Source of the DNA: Inonotus obliquus
Taxonomy: Eukaryota; Basidiomycota; Agaricomycetes; Hymenochaetales; Hymenochaetaceae
Reading direction: 5' to 3'
Length of the DNA: 64,000 nt
Assembly (NCBI GenBank): GCA_032164295.1
Contig: JAJHTX010000002.1
Coordinates: 1,178,001-1,242,000 of the forward strand
Shown: positions 24,123 to 35,531 of the stretch, one piece after another
How the letters are laid out: the number at the start of each line of letters is the position of its first letter
Position numbering within the stretch: position 1 is the stretch's first letter
The notes under the pieces: generated by a model
Seen by the model: only the letters and a program-made list of their open reading frames with translations
What the model was told of the DNA's origin: nothing
Database searches by the model: none
Translations under genes and position numbers: made by a program

Positions 24123-25385
24123 ATGGTCGTGGCAGTGGGTTCATCTCTGGGCAACCCTGCCTTCGCTCCTGAGATTCCTGAGACTCAGGGACAACTGACT
24201 TCGACCGACTCGTCCAACTCGAGTCTTCAACTTCCAAATGTATTCGTAACTCCACCAGAGGAAGAATTCGACTCTCCGCCTTGGTGCTGCTTCGACGCCG
24301 ACAAGGATGCACAACCGGGAGCTTTCGTGTACGATGAATTCCAGCAGGATGGACAGGATTTTGACTACGCCGCGCACGCAGAGGACGAAATATTTGGTCG
24401 GAGTGCATCCCAGTCTGTGGTGGAGAGTCCACCGAGGGAAGATGTGTTCGTTATGCATAGCCTAATGCAAGAGGCGGAACACCTGAAGAAAAAGCTTAAG
24501 TCGCTTGACTTGTCTGCCGCCCAATTCTCGTTTACTGCTCCATCTCCTGCAGAAGACGAGGCGGTCCATGATATCGACGAATTGATAGACACACCAACTT
24601 CGCAAGCATTCGCGCCGGTCGAAACGGTTCAGTCGGAACCGGAGGAGCAAAGGGTTAAGCGAAGGAAGTCCCTCTTCACGTTCAGACCGCTAGCCCGAAG
24701 AAAATCCTTTGAAGGAGAGAGCGAATCCGCTGGAGTTTCACATTCTCCTATCATCGAGGGCAACATCGGAGGAGTTACGACGAATGGTCAAGATATGGAA
24801 GTCGTTAGCATTCGCTCAGGTTCCTCTCGGAAGACCAGCTTTTTCTCCCGCTTTAAACTATCATCAAGAAAGTCGGCTACTAGTCTAGGGCAAGAAAGAT
24901 CAGACTCGATGAATTCTACGAATGCATGTCGATCCCAAGAGGAATTGCTGGTGTCTCAGGAACAGGAGATGGTCGTGAAGCGGCGCTTTTCGATTTTTGA
25001 CATCCCTCGACGATCGTTCTCTGCTTCGCAAAGCACGTCTGCATCTGGCTCTGCCGCCACTCCTACTAGCATTGTGCCTAGTATGAACCAATCCAACTCC
25101 TCTCTTTCCAGTGCATCAGTTCCCCCAACACCGGACGCAGCAACGTGCAATGTTGGCGTAGACTCACCGCTTGTTTCACCAACTGAAAAATCTACCGACC
25201 GCCTATCCTCCATCGACACTTCCTTCTTATCGAGAATGGACGTTAACGATATGGATAACATCGCATCATCACTGACTATCCCTTCGTCTCGTCATGCTCA
25301 TGTGGTTGTACCAGATCATGGTCAATTCAGTCTCGATCCTCTTCATTTCGAATCGCTGCAATTCAACTCGGATGACTTTGCATGA
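24123..25385 (+). CDS. Serine-rich protein with repeated basophilic kinase sites
   Basis: Uninterrupted 420-codon ORF, unusual here because nearly all neighbours are intron-rich. I do not recognise the family. The N-terminus is acidic with a SPPWCCFDADKD motif. A predicted helix or coiled coil follows (HSLMQEAEHLKKKLKSLDLS, about residues 110-130). Three basic-Ser modules come next: KRRKSLFTF with ARRKSFEG, SRKTSFFSRFKLSSRKS, and VKRRFSIF with PRRSFSAS. The modules match PKA/AGC-kinase consensus (R-R-x-S) and a Ser-Phe pattern. The rest is Ser/Thr-rich, probably disordered, ending EFNS-type DDFA. Likely a regulated scaffold or RNA/chromatin adaptor; this is a guess. The ATG at 24123 follows a long C/T-rich leader, supporting a real start. 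Confidence 0.75.
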   Translation: MVVAVGSSLGNPAFAPEIPETQGQLTSTDSSNSSLQLPNVFVTPPEEEFDSPPWCCFDADKDAQPGAFVYDEFQQDGQDFDYAAHAEDEIFGRSASQSVVESPPREDVFVMHSLMQEAEHLKKKLKSLDLSAAQFSFTAPSPAEDEAVHDIDELIDTPTSQAFAPVETVQSEPEEQRVKRRKSLFTFRPLARRKSFEGESESAGVSHSPIIEGNIGGVTTNGQDMEVVSIRSGSSRKTSFFSRFKLSSRKSATSLGQERSDSMNSTNACRSQEELLVSQEQEMVVKRRFSIFDIPRRSFSASQSTSASGSAATPTSIVPSMNQSNSSLSSASVPPTPDAATCNVGVDSPLVSPTEKSTDRLSSIDTSFLSRMDVNDMDNIASSLTIPSSRHAHVVVPDHGQFSLDPLHFESLQFNSDDFA

Positions 25386-25851
25386 CTTCTCTTCTCCTCT
25401 TTTTCTCTTTGCTCCCATTTTCTTCATTCTTTCGGTCTCCCTCACTCGTCCAACTTTTAGTTATACCCCGTAGATAATTTGATACCGAAGTCCATCTGTC
25501 CTCCTGCTAGTCCATACTCGCTTATTCGTCCTCCTCGAACTGGGACCCCTCAATTTGCACCTCTCTTCTTGACCGCATACTCCCTCCTCTTCCCTTTTCG
25601 TCTCAATTATAGCTGTGCTCATACAATATGCCTGCATCCTGCAATCTGTTTCACGTCTATGCCCTTTCTCGACCCGGTTCACCCAATTTTCCTTCTCGAA
25701 ACCTTCGTATATATACACACAAAGCGTAAGGCTTTAGTCTAGGGTGCGATATGGCGGTATATTCCGTGTCTACAGCTGCTGCTTAGTTTTCTGTGACCAG
25801 AGAGATTCCAGACCAGAATCGTTATATAATTGAATGGTTCATCTGATCTGA
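25386..25851. other. Convergent 3' region: Ser-rich gene and CWH41
   Basis: 466 bp between facing stop codons. The first 300 bp are C/T-rich on the plus strand (3' UTR of the Ser-rich gene). Short ORFs here look fortuitous. Confidence 0.5.
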
Positions 25852-28800
25852 TCAGTATTTCTCTGCCAGGACTGAAACGAACTGATTAGTCACGATGACG
25901 GTAAGCAATACGCGAGACTCACTCAATGTAACTAAGGATGTCCAGCCGGTGAATGGATGACTTCAGAAACGAGTCAATGTTTAATAAATATACCCGCGTA
26001 GAGCAGACAAACTAACCTTCTCCGACCCTCTCCAGTCAGCGCATCATACTGCTCCCATACATATCCAGTACGCTGATACTCCTTAAACACGTTATCAATA
26101 ACGTTCTTGCGTAACTCGATGTATATCTCCTTGGCTCTCGCTTGCTGAGGGCCTGGTTCCTTTGCATACACCTGGTAATAACGCATTAGATAGAGACAAT
26201 GCTATCTGAGTCCGATGAGATTTTCACCTTGTACAAGGAGCTCAAAACCATGTAATTCATTTGAATCCATATCGGTCCCTTCCAGTAGTTTTCGTCCTGT
26301 CCAAATTCGGGGTGGGAGGCTGATAGACTACGGATTCCATATGGTGACCATAAGTGATCCTCGGAACGAAGGATGTCGAGAATTGGTCCGAGGTGCGGGG
26401 ATGATGGTTCAAGAAGGCCTAGTAGGAATGGGAAAAGCGATAGATATCCTTTGTGGCAGACGAAATATGACTCGTCTGATAATTTTTGTCCGTTAGCCAA
26501 ACGAGTGTGTTCAAGAAGTAAGCGACTTACCATCCGTATTCACATTAACATCACAATACATCTGATCCTCTTCGCTCCAATGAAGGTCCTCCAGGTTGTC
26601 CAATATGGCTTTCTCGATAGTGATAAAGGCGTTCTCGTCATCCGATTCGCCAATATATCCAGCAATATCACGCATAGTTCTAGTGAAGAATGCCATCCAA
26701 GACATCAAGTCGAGATGTAACTCTCCCGCGTGTGGAGGTCCACGCGGATAGTCATCCATACCACTAGTAAGCACATGCTTCTCCGATCGTCCTCGCCAAC
26801 GGTAAGCCTCAGTTCGTGAACGAGCCTTGCGACCATATTGCTTAATCTGACCGCGCTGCGTACGACGGAACCAGTCGTAGTGTCTCTTAAGTTTGGGATA
26901 GATAGAACGCAAGAACTCCTGAGCTCGCTCAGGATTTCGGAGGTAGACGTCCGAAGTTTGCGGTTCTCCATCATCCATGACGACCTGCTGATTCACACCA
27001 TAATCTAAGCCCAAATCTGCGTCGGAAGGACCTTTATCGAATGACTTCAGTCTATCAATGAACGCAGTCACTGCCATTGTGAGGGTTGGCGGGTTGGCGT
27101 ATGAGGGAACTTGGGTGATGAACTCCTCGGGAACCTTGCTGCGAGCTTCCTCTCCTAGGATCTGCTCTCGAGCAACCCATCCGTCTTCGTCTATAAGGTT
27201 GATCCAGTCTTTTAATATCTCGAGACTTAACGATGGGTTATTTAGTCAACTCCGGCGCGTTACCAGGAAAAGCTCTCGTACCTGAAATCATTGTCCCAAA
27301 GTCCGATGTGCAGGAGGTGGAAACCTTCATCCCTTCTCAAGTAGGTTAGTTTATGCCATTAACTCGCAGTTGTCTGCCACCAACCAGTAGAATCCTCTCG
27401 GGAAAAAACTTCTACTCGGAGTTGCCGTCAACAAAGCTCTCGGCTCACTTAAATAAGGTCCCGATTTCGTTTCACTTTCGGACGATTCATCCTCATCCCA
27501 TTCACGCGCCACACTTGGGTCGACAATCGAGTCACCATAGAAGTAACCAACGCCGCCCAGCAAGTTTGAAGTGATTGCTTTAGAGAAAGCGATCAGCTCA
27601 TCCGACGCACCACTAGGGATCGGGAACCTTTCATTGAACTTCTTAGAAAATGTCTCCTTGAACTCGGATATTCGATTGTCAAGGAGCGACGCTGCAGGTG
27701 ACGTTATTCTCAGTGGCATATCCATTACAAATTGCGAATCACTTACAACTTAGTCTATGCTTTGCGCTACCGCTTTCAAAGAAGATGTCGAATTGAAATT
27801 CCCCATCAAATGACTTTTGAACGGCATAGAGGTTGCTGGACGAGTAAACCTCATCTGGAAGTTGAAGTACAAAAGATGGATCTGGAGCACCTTTTGCAGG
27901 ATCTTGGTACTGTGCAACCACTGACTGAGCATGTTTAAGTACCGTGTTCATGAGGTGCTCTAGAGAAAGTCATTGAGCATCGAAATCTATGAAAACCGCA
28001 GATTATATACCTCTAGCTTTCCAAATATCTCCAGAGGGAAGTCGCAAGCCCGCATAATGGGTCTTTCCAATGCGCTCGGCGAACGCTTGAGCATGAGGAC
28101 CAATCGTAACCGCATTATTATCCGGACCTGAGTTCTTTGGTCAGTAGGCCCAACCATCCAGGAAGCTTCGCCTTACCATCGACAATTCTGACTGTAAAGT
28201 CTCCGAGATCAGGAGAGCTTCCAGAGAACTTAATCGGACCTTCCAATCCCTGCACAAAGTTAATTACTACGTACATTAAACATTAGAGTAAACTTACATT
28301 TTCGTCTTCGTCAGTATCCATGTCTACACCTCCTAAGCCCTCGATCCCAAGATAGAAAATAAAAGAGGTCCGCGATGGAAGTTCTGGACAAATGAAATTA
28401 GCAGGTGCGCTCTGTGCATGGGATTATGCGGGCTGTACCGGGGTTTAGAGGCTCTCCTTTGATTCTGGCAGCCCAGCTACCACCATGGTCGCCTCCTTGG
28501 ACTTTGAGCAATTCGGTAGTCACTTTCACATTGTTCCGCGGATCCTTGAGAACCTGAACACCTCCCTCTCGCGGGTCATGTTCAGTCCACGTGTAACCGG
28601 ACAAACCGTCGCCCTGGTCGCAAGCGTGGCGAGCCTCTACATAATAATCATATGAGTCAAGGGTGTAGAGCGCGTTCTGTCTGTCCGAGGAGACCCACTT
28701 TGGAAGGACTGAAAATCCTGTGTTCCATACCATATTAATCCAGTCATGAGAGACTGGGGGAGACGCGGCCGGAGACCGAAATACAAATTAGGTCTATACG

Positions 28801-28897
28801 TCCCCCACAATAGCGCTTGAGAGTCATTTGAAGGAGCTGCATTTGAAGGTATGCCCAGAAGAAGGGGCAGCAGCAGAACGGAGAATAAAGAAAGCAT
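25852..28897 (-). CDS. CWH41: Mannosyl-oligosaccharide glucosidase (glucosidase I, GH63)
   Basis: ER enzyme that removes the terminal alpha-1,2-glucose from the Glc3Man9GlcNAc2 glycan just after transfer to nascent protein, the first step of N-glycan trimming and entry to the calnexin cycle. The start at 28897 gives a hydrophobic signal or anchor (MLSLFSVLLLPLLLGIPSNA). Then LLWGTYRPNLYFGLRPRLPQSLMTGLIWY, the GH63 N-domain signature (here cited as WGTYRPNLYFGLRPR), and the GGDHGGSWAARIKG motif follow. The catalytic (alpha/alpha)6 part is at 27080-26000, with YPRGPPHAGELHLDLMSWM and GYVWEQYDALTGEGRR. The last exons read HPFTGWTSLVTLILAEKY, spliced across an intron at about 25870-25925, with the stop at 25852. 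About eight to ten short introns. Divergent with ATG8 across 203 bp. Confidence 0.92.
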
Positions 28898-29100
28898 AAG
28901 AGGACTGCGAGTAAGGACAGTGCAGATCGCGAGAGGGACACGTCTCAAGACGCGTGACGTGATTGAATGCACGTGAATCGTGATCGTGACGTGACTCGAT
29001 ACATGCCTCGCCACTTCCGTCGCGCAGCCTTGTCGTCTTTCCTGCTCCTGACCGCCATCTTAACTGCAACTCACTTCATTACCTACATCTCAACCACACA
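28898..29100. promoter_or_regulatory. Bidirectional promoter CWH41 / ATG8
   Basis: Only 203 bp separate the two start codons, so the promoters overlap. It contains TGACGTGA at 28955-28962 and again at 28987-28994, and CACGTGA at 28970-28976 between them. TGACGTG(A/G) is the core bound by XBP1/ATF6-type bZIP factors in animals and is close to ATF/CREB sites. Use by the fungal Hac1/Cib1 factor is inference. Confidence 0.55.
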
Positions 29101-29693
<593 letters not shown>

Positions 29694-29961
29694 TCGTCAG
29701 CGCACCAGTGACTCACGCGTCATTTTGCTCCTTCCTTCGCATCACGATTATATATCTCATCACATTCCCGATCGGTTCAACAGAGTTCACTTGTGTATTC
29801 TATGATTGCTTTCCTATCCTTTCCTCCAAGAATATAAAGGATCTCGTTATTACTTCCATGTACACTTGTCTGTTCTGCCAGACTTCCGTTCGTTTTTGAC
29901 AATAATCTTAATTCTATCAAACCCACCTTCACATGTTGCAGCATGAAGTACGATACGGAAA

Positions 29962-30419
29962 ATGACAGTGGCTTGGTATGATTTCGTCGATCGCCGTTCC
30001 CCGTTTACTGTGCGGTGCGATAATGACTCTAACTATCAATGCCTCGGTAAGAAATAAGTCGATACTATGTAAGCTAGCGAGATACTAACATGCTCTGCGT
30101 AGTTCAGCGCTTATTGGAAAGCGAGACATCTGGCGGAGCCACTGCACCTGTGCTAATGTCTGAGTCGCATCCTTATTCTAACACTGAGCAGTGGCCAGGA
30201 CACACGCATACTGAGTCAAGACGCAAGCAAGAAAGTATTACTTTGCGCACAAGCATTTGTCAGCGTACTCTCAACAGCAATACTGGGCTGAAAACGTTAA
30301 AAATGCATCTTAACTTGGCACTGCTATGCATGAAAGAATCTCAGGAAATGGGGTCATCTTCTCACTTTGCCCAGATGATAAATTCAAGTAGTAGGCGCTT
30401 TCGACAGATGGACAAGTAA
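29962..30419 (+). CDS. Small orphan protein, two exons (tentative)
   Basis: Read as ATG at 29962, exon MTVAWYDFVDRRSPFTVRCD..., donor GTAAGA at 30049, acceptor GTAG at 30104, then QRLLESETSGGATAPVLMSES to the stop at 30417-30419. This gives about 133 residues. No family, signal peptide or membrane helix is recognised; the C-terminal half is basic and Ser-rich with one possible amphipathic helix (TLKMHLNLALLCMKESQEM). The in-frame join and good splice sites favour a gene, but short ORFs of this size arise by chance. It could instead be ATG8 3' UTR or a noncoding transcript. Confidence 0.35.
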
Positions 30420-30486
30420 ACCGACTTTCTGCAATACCCTTTATCCCCCCTTGTCATACTCCCCTTCGTGACTTGCCAAGTCCGTG

Positions 30487-31360
30487 ATGGCTTTTCTCGA
30501 GTGTCGTACTAGTATACTCGCCTGTAAGTTATTTCGCTTCGTGTATCTTCCTTGGAGATCGAGCTTCGAAATGAATTGCTAATGATCCCGTAGTCTGTCT
30601 CCTCGTGCTCAATGGGGCTGCAGTAGCGCTAGGAGCTCTTCCTCACTTGAATAAATCTGGTCGTGGTGAGTGTATGGCGTTATGTTCACTCCCCCTAGTG
30701 TTACTGACATGAAGTTCAGCTTTTCAAGTTCTTCAGATGACATTGGCCGGCGGAGCTTTTATATTAACTTTGTTCATGTAAGTACTGTAAGACGATGAAC
30801 TGCTAGCGTTATCCTGACGGCTTATTGTCAGGCCATGTTTTGTACTTTTCATGCGAGGTCGTGGAGAATTTGGGTGGTATTTGCTCATAGCCGTACTTGA
30901 CATTGGTGCGCTCATATTATTTAATTCCTCTTTGCATTGTTCGCTCATGACGTTGTCGTGATACGTTCATATAGTTGCATCTGTTTGTATTACACTTCGC
31001 TGGGTAAATAATAATCTCAGGAGTGACTACGACGATGTTCCCAGACAGAATATGGTTATTATCATGGTAGTAGCCGTATCCTGGGCTGCGTCACTTGCAG
31101 GTATGCCCCTGTTTCTATCCTTGGGATACTGAATGAAACCTCATCCTGTTCTCGTAGCTGGCATTGGAGTCGTATTTGCAATAATTGGTGCATGCAGTAG
31201 GATACGCAGGGAAAGGAAAAATGCTAACATTGCTTATAACCCACGACTCGGAGTTTACGACCAGCGAATCCCTCCACAAGGAATGTCCCATGCTCCACCA
31301 GCCGTTCCATTTACCGCGACAACTTATGATCGACCCCCGAATTCGAATGTGGCACTATAG
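30487..31360 (+). CDS. Small four-helix membrane protein, unknown function
   Basis: Six or so short exons splice cleanly into about 189 residues. Start MAFLECRTSILAF; helices CLLVLNGAAVALGALPHL, GGAFILTLFMPCFVLFM, GWYLLIAVLDIVASVCITL and MVIIMVVAVSWAASLAAGIG... (the last may be one long or two short helices). The cytoplasmic tail is basic, then Pro-rich (SRIRRERKNANIAYN to YDRPPNSNVAL). An apparent intron at 31009 is not spliced; read-through gives WVNNNLRSDYDDVPRQ, which keeps the frame. The layout of helices plus a Pro/Tyr-rich tail resembles small fungal membrane proteins of unknown function. No catalytic motif seen. Confidence 0.65.
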
Positions 31361-31599
31361 AGAGCCTACGCGGTTTCCGATCCTAGCTCATAACAGTATG
31401 AAAGAATGGTCACCACAACAGCATCAACTTCAGGACCACATAGCATATCGGCAAGACCGAACATTATCTCAATTGTTTCGCAATTCTCTGTAGATTACAC
31501 CGGACGTCTGTTTTTTTTCATAACTTATACTCTACCTATAAGATGCGATACATGTAGATGAAGAATATATTATTCTAAATACCAATTCACATCTGTAGC

Positions 31600-33271
31600 T
31601 CACCCATTTGCTGTAGGAGAGATGTTTGTTTGAGAAACTGGCGTATCCTCAATCTGACTCCTTTCCAATCCATCAAAGTCTATATCAAGTAGCACATCCA
31701 AAGGCAATTCGTCGAAATCGTCCAAGTATCGATCCTCGTCATCAAATTCATCGACCTCGGGGTACGTGCTGGGAATCGCGTCTAACGAGCCATTGCCTAA
31801 TCCTGGAGATGAAGAACGTTCCGTCACTCCCGTTACGACACGGGCATTAACAAACTGTTGGCTTGCTCGACTATCTGTAGTATGAGGAGATGTGGGCGCC
31901 TCTGGCGGCACACTAGTAACTGATTGAGTGACATCGACATGAGCAGGCTCTCGACTGATGTGAACCTCGCTCGCTTTGCAGGTCTCGTCATGCACTGAAG
32001 AGACTCCCGCATTTGTAACGATGAAGTCAGCAGAACTAGGCTCCGAGACCGAGTTGAAGATTACGGTGAAACGCCGCAAGATGATATACTGTCCAGCCTC
32101 GTTATTACTTTCTCCATCGCTTTGAGGTCTTCCAGGACCGCTAGTCCCTCCTTCAATATGTCGCCTTTTCGCTGACGGGAAAGGGTCGTCAGTGTATCTT
32201 CGTCTGTTCGTCCTTGTTAGCATGATCCGCGCATTCAGCTGGTTAGCCCAGACGAGCCCTAAGCACGCTTCCTTTGCACTCTCGGACGGAATTGAGTGTG
32301 CTGAGCCGAACCATCTTGATTGACTGCGGTACACGATGTCGCCCTTGGATAATACTTCTTGGCTGTTATGATAGTAATCATTAAAGACATCTGTCACTTC
32401 ATTAATGACGACGAATGCTATGTTGTACTTTGAAGCAAGTTCGTGGATGATGAGCGATAGTTCCGACAATGCTCTCGATCTTTCGAAGAGGGTAGTGCTT
32501 GATTGCTTCCCAGAAATATGAAAGAGAGCGGAAATCGAATCAATGATGACAAGCTTGACGGGCTTTCGTGAGGGGTCATCGCGAAGCTGGGTCAGCAAAG
32601 CAGGGAGAGTCATTGCGAGAGTCCGTCTGAGCAACTCGATCGTCGGTATTGCTACGGTGTGAATATCCGAAAGACTGCAGACAGAAGGCGATAGTAAGGG
32701 ATGAGTTTCGATTAGTTGAGCCAGCCTCTTCGTGGCTAGCTTCGAATGGGTAGTGAGATAGCATGCCGAGCCTGAAAGGCCGCCAAGCATGGGACGAACT
32801 TGAACTAGAAGGCATAGTTGGAGTGCTAGTTGTGTCTTGCCTGATGCACTGAATGCAGCATTATTAATAAACGATGTGTGCACCAGACCGCACAATCTCA
32901 CCTCTCGCCCGCCAATTCCCAGACCATACCCGTTCTAAAGCCCCCTCCAATCACTTTATCAAGCGTGGCATCTCCCGTGGTCAGCTTTTCCTCCGTAGCT
33001 TCACGGATACTTTGCACGCGCAAGGAGCTTTTCGCATATTCCTTACAGACTTTTCCGACGATCGACTGCGCTTCGTTCAACGAGGTCTTTAGCTTCTTCG
33101 CAATTTCGCTAGGTGGTGTAAGAATGATGTCGGATAGCTCCTTGAAATTATCTTCGAGAGGTTACATAGGTCCAAGACGAGATTTGTGGATGACGCACTT
33201 TTAGCCAGTGTAGCTCTCTGAGCGGCAGAAAGTGATTTCACATTTTGCAGAGAGCTCAAGTTTGGACTCAT
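31600..33271 (-). CDS. RAD57: Rad51-paralogue recombination protein (RAD57/XRCC3-like)
   Basis: RecA-family ATPase that helps load or stabilise Rad51 filaments in homologous recombination (with Rad55 in yeast). The start at 33271, MSPNLSSLQNVKSLSAAQRA, is followed by an intron and ELSDIILTPPSEIAKK, an N-terminal helical part. The linker TGDATLDKVIGGGFRTGMVWELAG leads across an intron to Walker A, GESASGKTQ. Walker B is VKLVIIDSISALF. Downstream motifs include RALSELSLIIHELASKYNIAFVVINEVTDVF and MLTRTNRRRY. The C-terminal about 150 residues (32050-31600) are acidic and Ser-rich beyond the RecA fold, which is a clear extension. RAD57 is preferred over XRCC3 on overall layout, not on a decisive residue. 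Confidence 0.72.
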
Positions 33272-33838
33272 AGAGCACGGCACAGTAACTCCCGTAATGT
33301 GACGCTTTCAGACAAGTGGTATGGAGGCCTATCCGAATGCTCGCATCTAAGGTTGATGCTACAACAAATGGAATGGTGATGCCAGTGTGATATGGGAAGA
33401 CTGCGACGACAATAAGCACAACAGAGAAGGCTGTCCGTGTTTTCAACATCAACATGGGAGAGAAAACACGGACACGTGATCGAATCATCAGAAAATACTT
33501 GCGCTTGCTCTAACTTAAGCTCATCTTTGCCTTTCATCTCTACGTGCCGCTTTACTTTTACATTTATAGCGATATACTTGGCTGCATCATCAAAAACACT
33601 ACCTTGCATTGGTAATCGTAATCTAACATTGCGTAGATGAAGGACCCAGGAGAGGTATGGAAGCCTGAGTTATGCATATGGCTCATCGTCTCGCTCCCCG
33701 AGGCGCCTTCACTGATACCTCCTTAGCGGCAATACAGCGGACTCCTGACTCTCTTCAGAGCCCTTCGTTTCGAAATATTGGCGCGTACTCTGGTGGATAG
33801 TCTATTTGTCTGGAACGGTGACTCGTTGCTTCAGGCTT
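33272..33838. other. RAD57-like promoter and 3' end of the membrane-protein gene
   Basis: 567 bp. CACGTGA occurs at 33473-33479 (TCACGTG on the RAD57 strand), about 205 bp before the RAD57-like start. Minus-strand ORFs at 33201-33609 look like chance frames. Confidence 0.5.
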
Positions 33839-35033
33839 TTAGATGGACTCTGTTAGAGACCGGGTCGTCGTCATAGAGCGCCTCCTCTTGGTGTCCATAA
33901 TCGACGTATCGCGGATGCTCTTCATCGACGAATTGTCCGACAACCTCCAACAGTACTCCAGAATCCTCTGATCAATGGCGGCATCGTTTGTTGGGTGACA
34001 CCCCTTGGACTGTGACTTGCGCCTCGCAACCATCTCCGGCAAGATACTCTCCTCTTCTATCTGGTGCTGTCTGATAGAACGGGAGTTGCTACGTGTTCTG
34101 TACACTCCGTCGTCGGAAAGTCTCCAGCAATATGCAACTACATCTTTGTCGTACAAGGTCTCCTGACTTTCATCTCCTACTTCCTCAGCAGGATCAACCA
34201 TGAGGGACTTGCGACGTTGAGGAATGTCACCAGATAGATCTTCGGCGCCGGTCATTCGATTCAGAGCCGACATGGTCGCACTCGATAGACGTGCAGCTTG
34301 CTTGAATGTATTTGGGCCGTGATAATGACTAATTTCACGATCAGCATACTTCTTGAAACATAATTCATTGAGAGGCATACCTGTCGGACGAATAAAGCGA
34401 TCCCGAAGAAACGCTCTCATCAGCGTCAGTCATTGAATCGTCCGAAACCTGGGAAACGGCCGCCGTGTTGAATTCGTGCCACCAAAACACAGCTTCATTG
34501 ATCTCCGTTTCATCTAATTGAAGTGAGTGCTTCATCATATCACACTTGTCTTCTAGTGTTGCGTTGTGTCTGTCACAGTATTGAGGTTCGCGACGAGTAC
34601 GTGTTGGTTTTGGTATGATGGGTGGAGGATATATCATCTGCTCTTCCTCTTCCACTTCGTATTGGCGAGCACGAGAAACGTCTTGCGCTGAAATCTCTTT
34701 TCGCTCGTCACGAGTACGCGACTCCTTTCCGAGAGGTTTGTGCGAAGCAATGACCTTATCCAAATCGGCTTCCCCGTTAACCACCACGTTGCATGTGGGG
34801 AACATAGACGTATCCGTTATAACCAACTGAGGAACCGACTTCCTCTTCTCTTCCGCGACTTGTCGAGCTCGAACACGACGATAGGTGGTTAATGCAACGA
34901 TAGCCAAGAACGAAACAGCAGAGATGCCAGCCGCAGAGGAGACAGTGATGATGATCGGAGTAATAATCGATGAGCTTGATAAAAGAGCGGAATGGGCATT
35001 TTCACCCAGGACACTAGAAGGACTTGGAGCCAT
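33839..35033 (-). CDS. Single-pass membrane protein with YCWRLSD repeats
   Basis: Start at 35033 (MAPSPSSVLGEN), no cleavable signal peptide. One membrane helix (IITPIIITVSSAAGISAVSF, running on to LAIVAL) is followed by a basic stop-transfer, TTYRRVRARQ. The short N-terminus is thus outside or lumenal and the long tail cytoplasmic. The tail is acidic and Ser/Arg-rich and contains VVAYCWRLSDD and ILEYCWRLSDN about 55 residues apart, plus a looser AVFWWHEFNT copy upstream. One intron of about 50-80 nt starts near 34383; its acceptor is uncertain. No family recognised; membrane-tethered adaptor is the most I would infer. Confidence 0.62.
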
Positions 35034-35531
35034 TGTAGAAATGTGCGACGAGAGCAAGGAAACATAAAATCGAGGAATAATCGACTGGAATATGCATCTT
35101 ATTGCACCAGGTGTATTTATAGACTACCCGAGGCTGACATGGTCGTGAGTAACCTCCGAGAGGCTGGCCTAGTGATATTGCATGAATTCGGGCAATTAGG
35201 CTGAACCAGAACAACGATCAGCTAGTCCACGATTTGATCTCGAGACAACGAAGGCGAGGGAAGAACAACCAACGGAACCCCTGGCTGAATCCGCACATAA
35301 ACGAACCCGTTCAGAGTTACATGACATAAAAAGCTCTGGGATTCACCACTCGAGCCGAAGGAACAGCTCAGCGTCTAATTCATCGATAGCAGTAGACTTC
35401 GAATCCAGCCCTTGCCGTACAATTACCCACAAGATAGAATTTCGCAGGAAGTTGGTATTCTACAGTTATCCAAATACATACAGCAGACATACAATAGCAA
35501 AGCGAGAAAAAGTGCGCATACCATATGAGCA
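35034..35531. other. Intergenic: HID1 3' end / membrane-protein promoter
   Basis: 498 bp. Minus-strand ORFs here lack splice or homology support. Nothing else recognised. Confidence 0.5.

Noticed and set aside
33268..33609. Minus-strand Cys/His-containing ORF upstream of RAD57-like
   Set aside because: Cysteines are not arranged as a zinc finger; the region is better explained as RAD57-like promoter.
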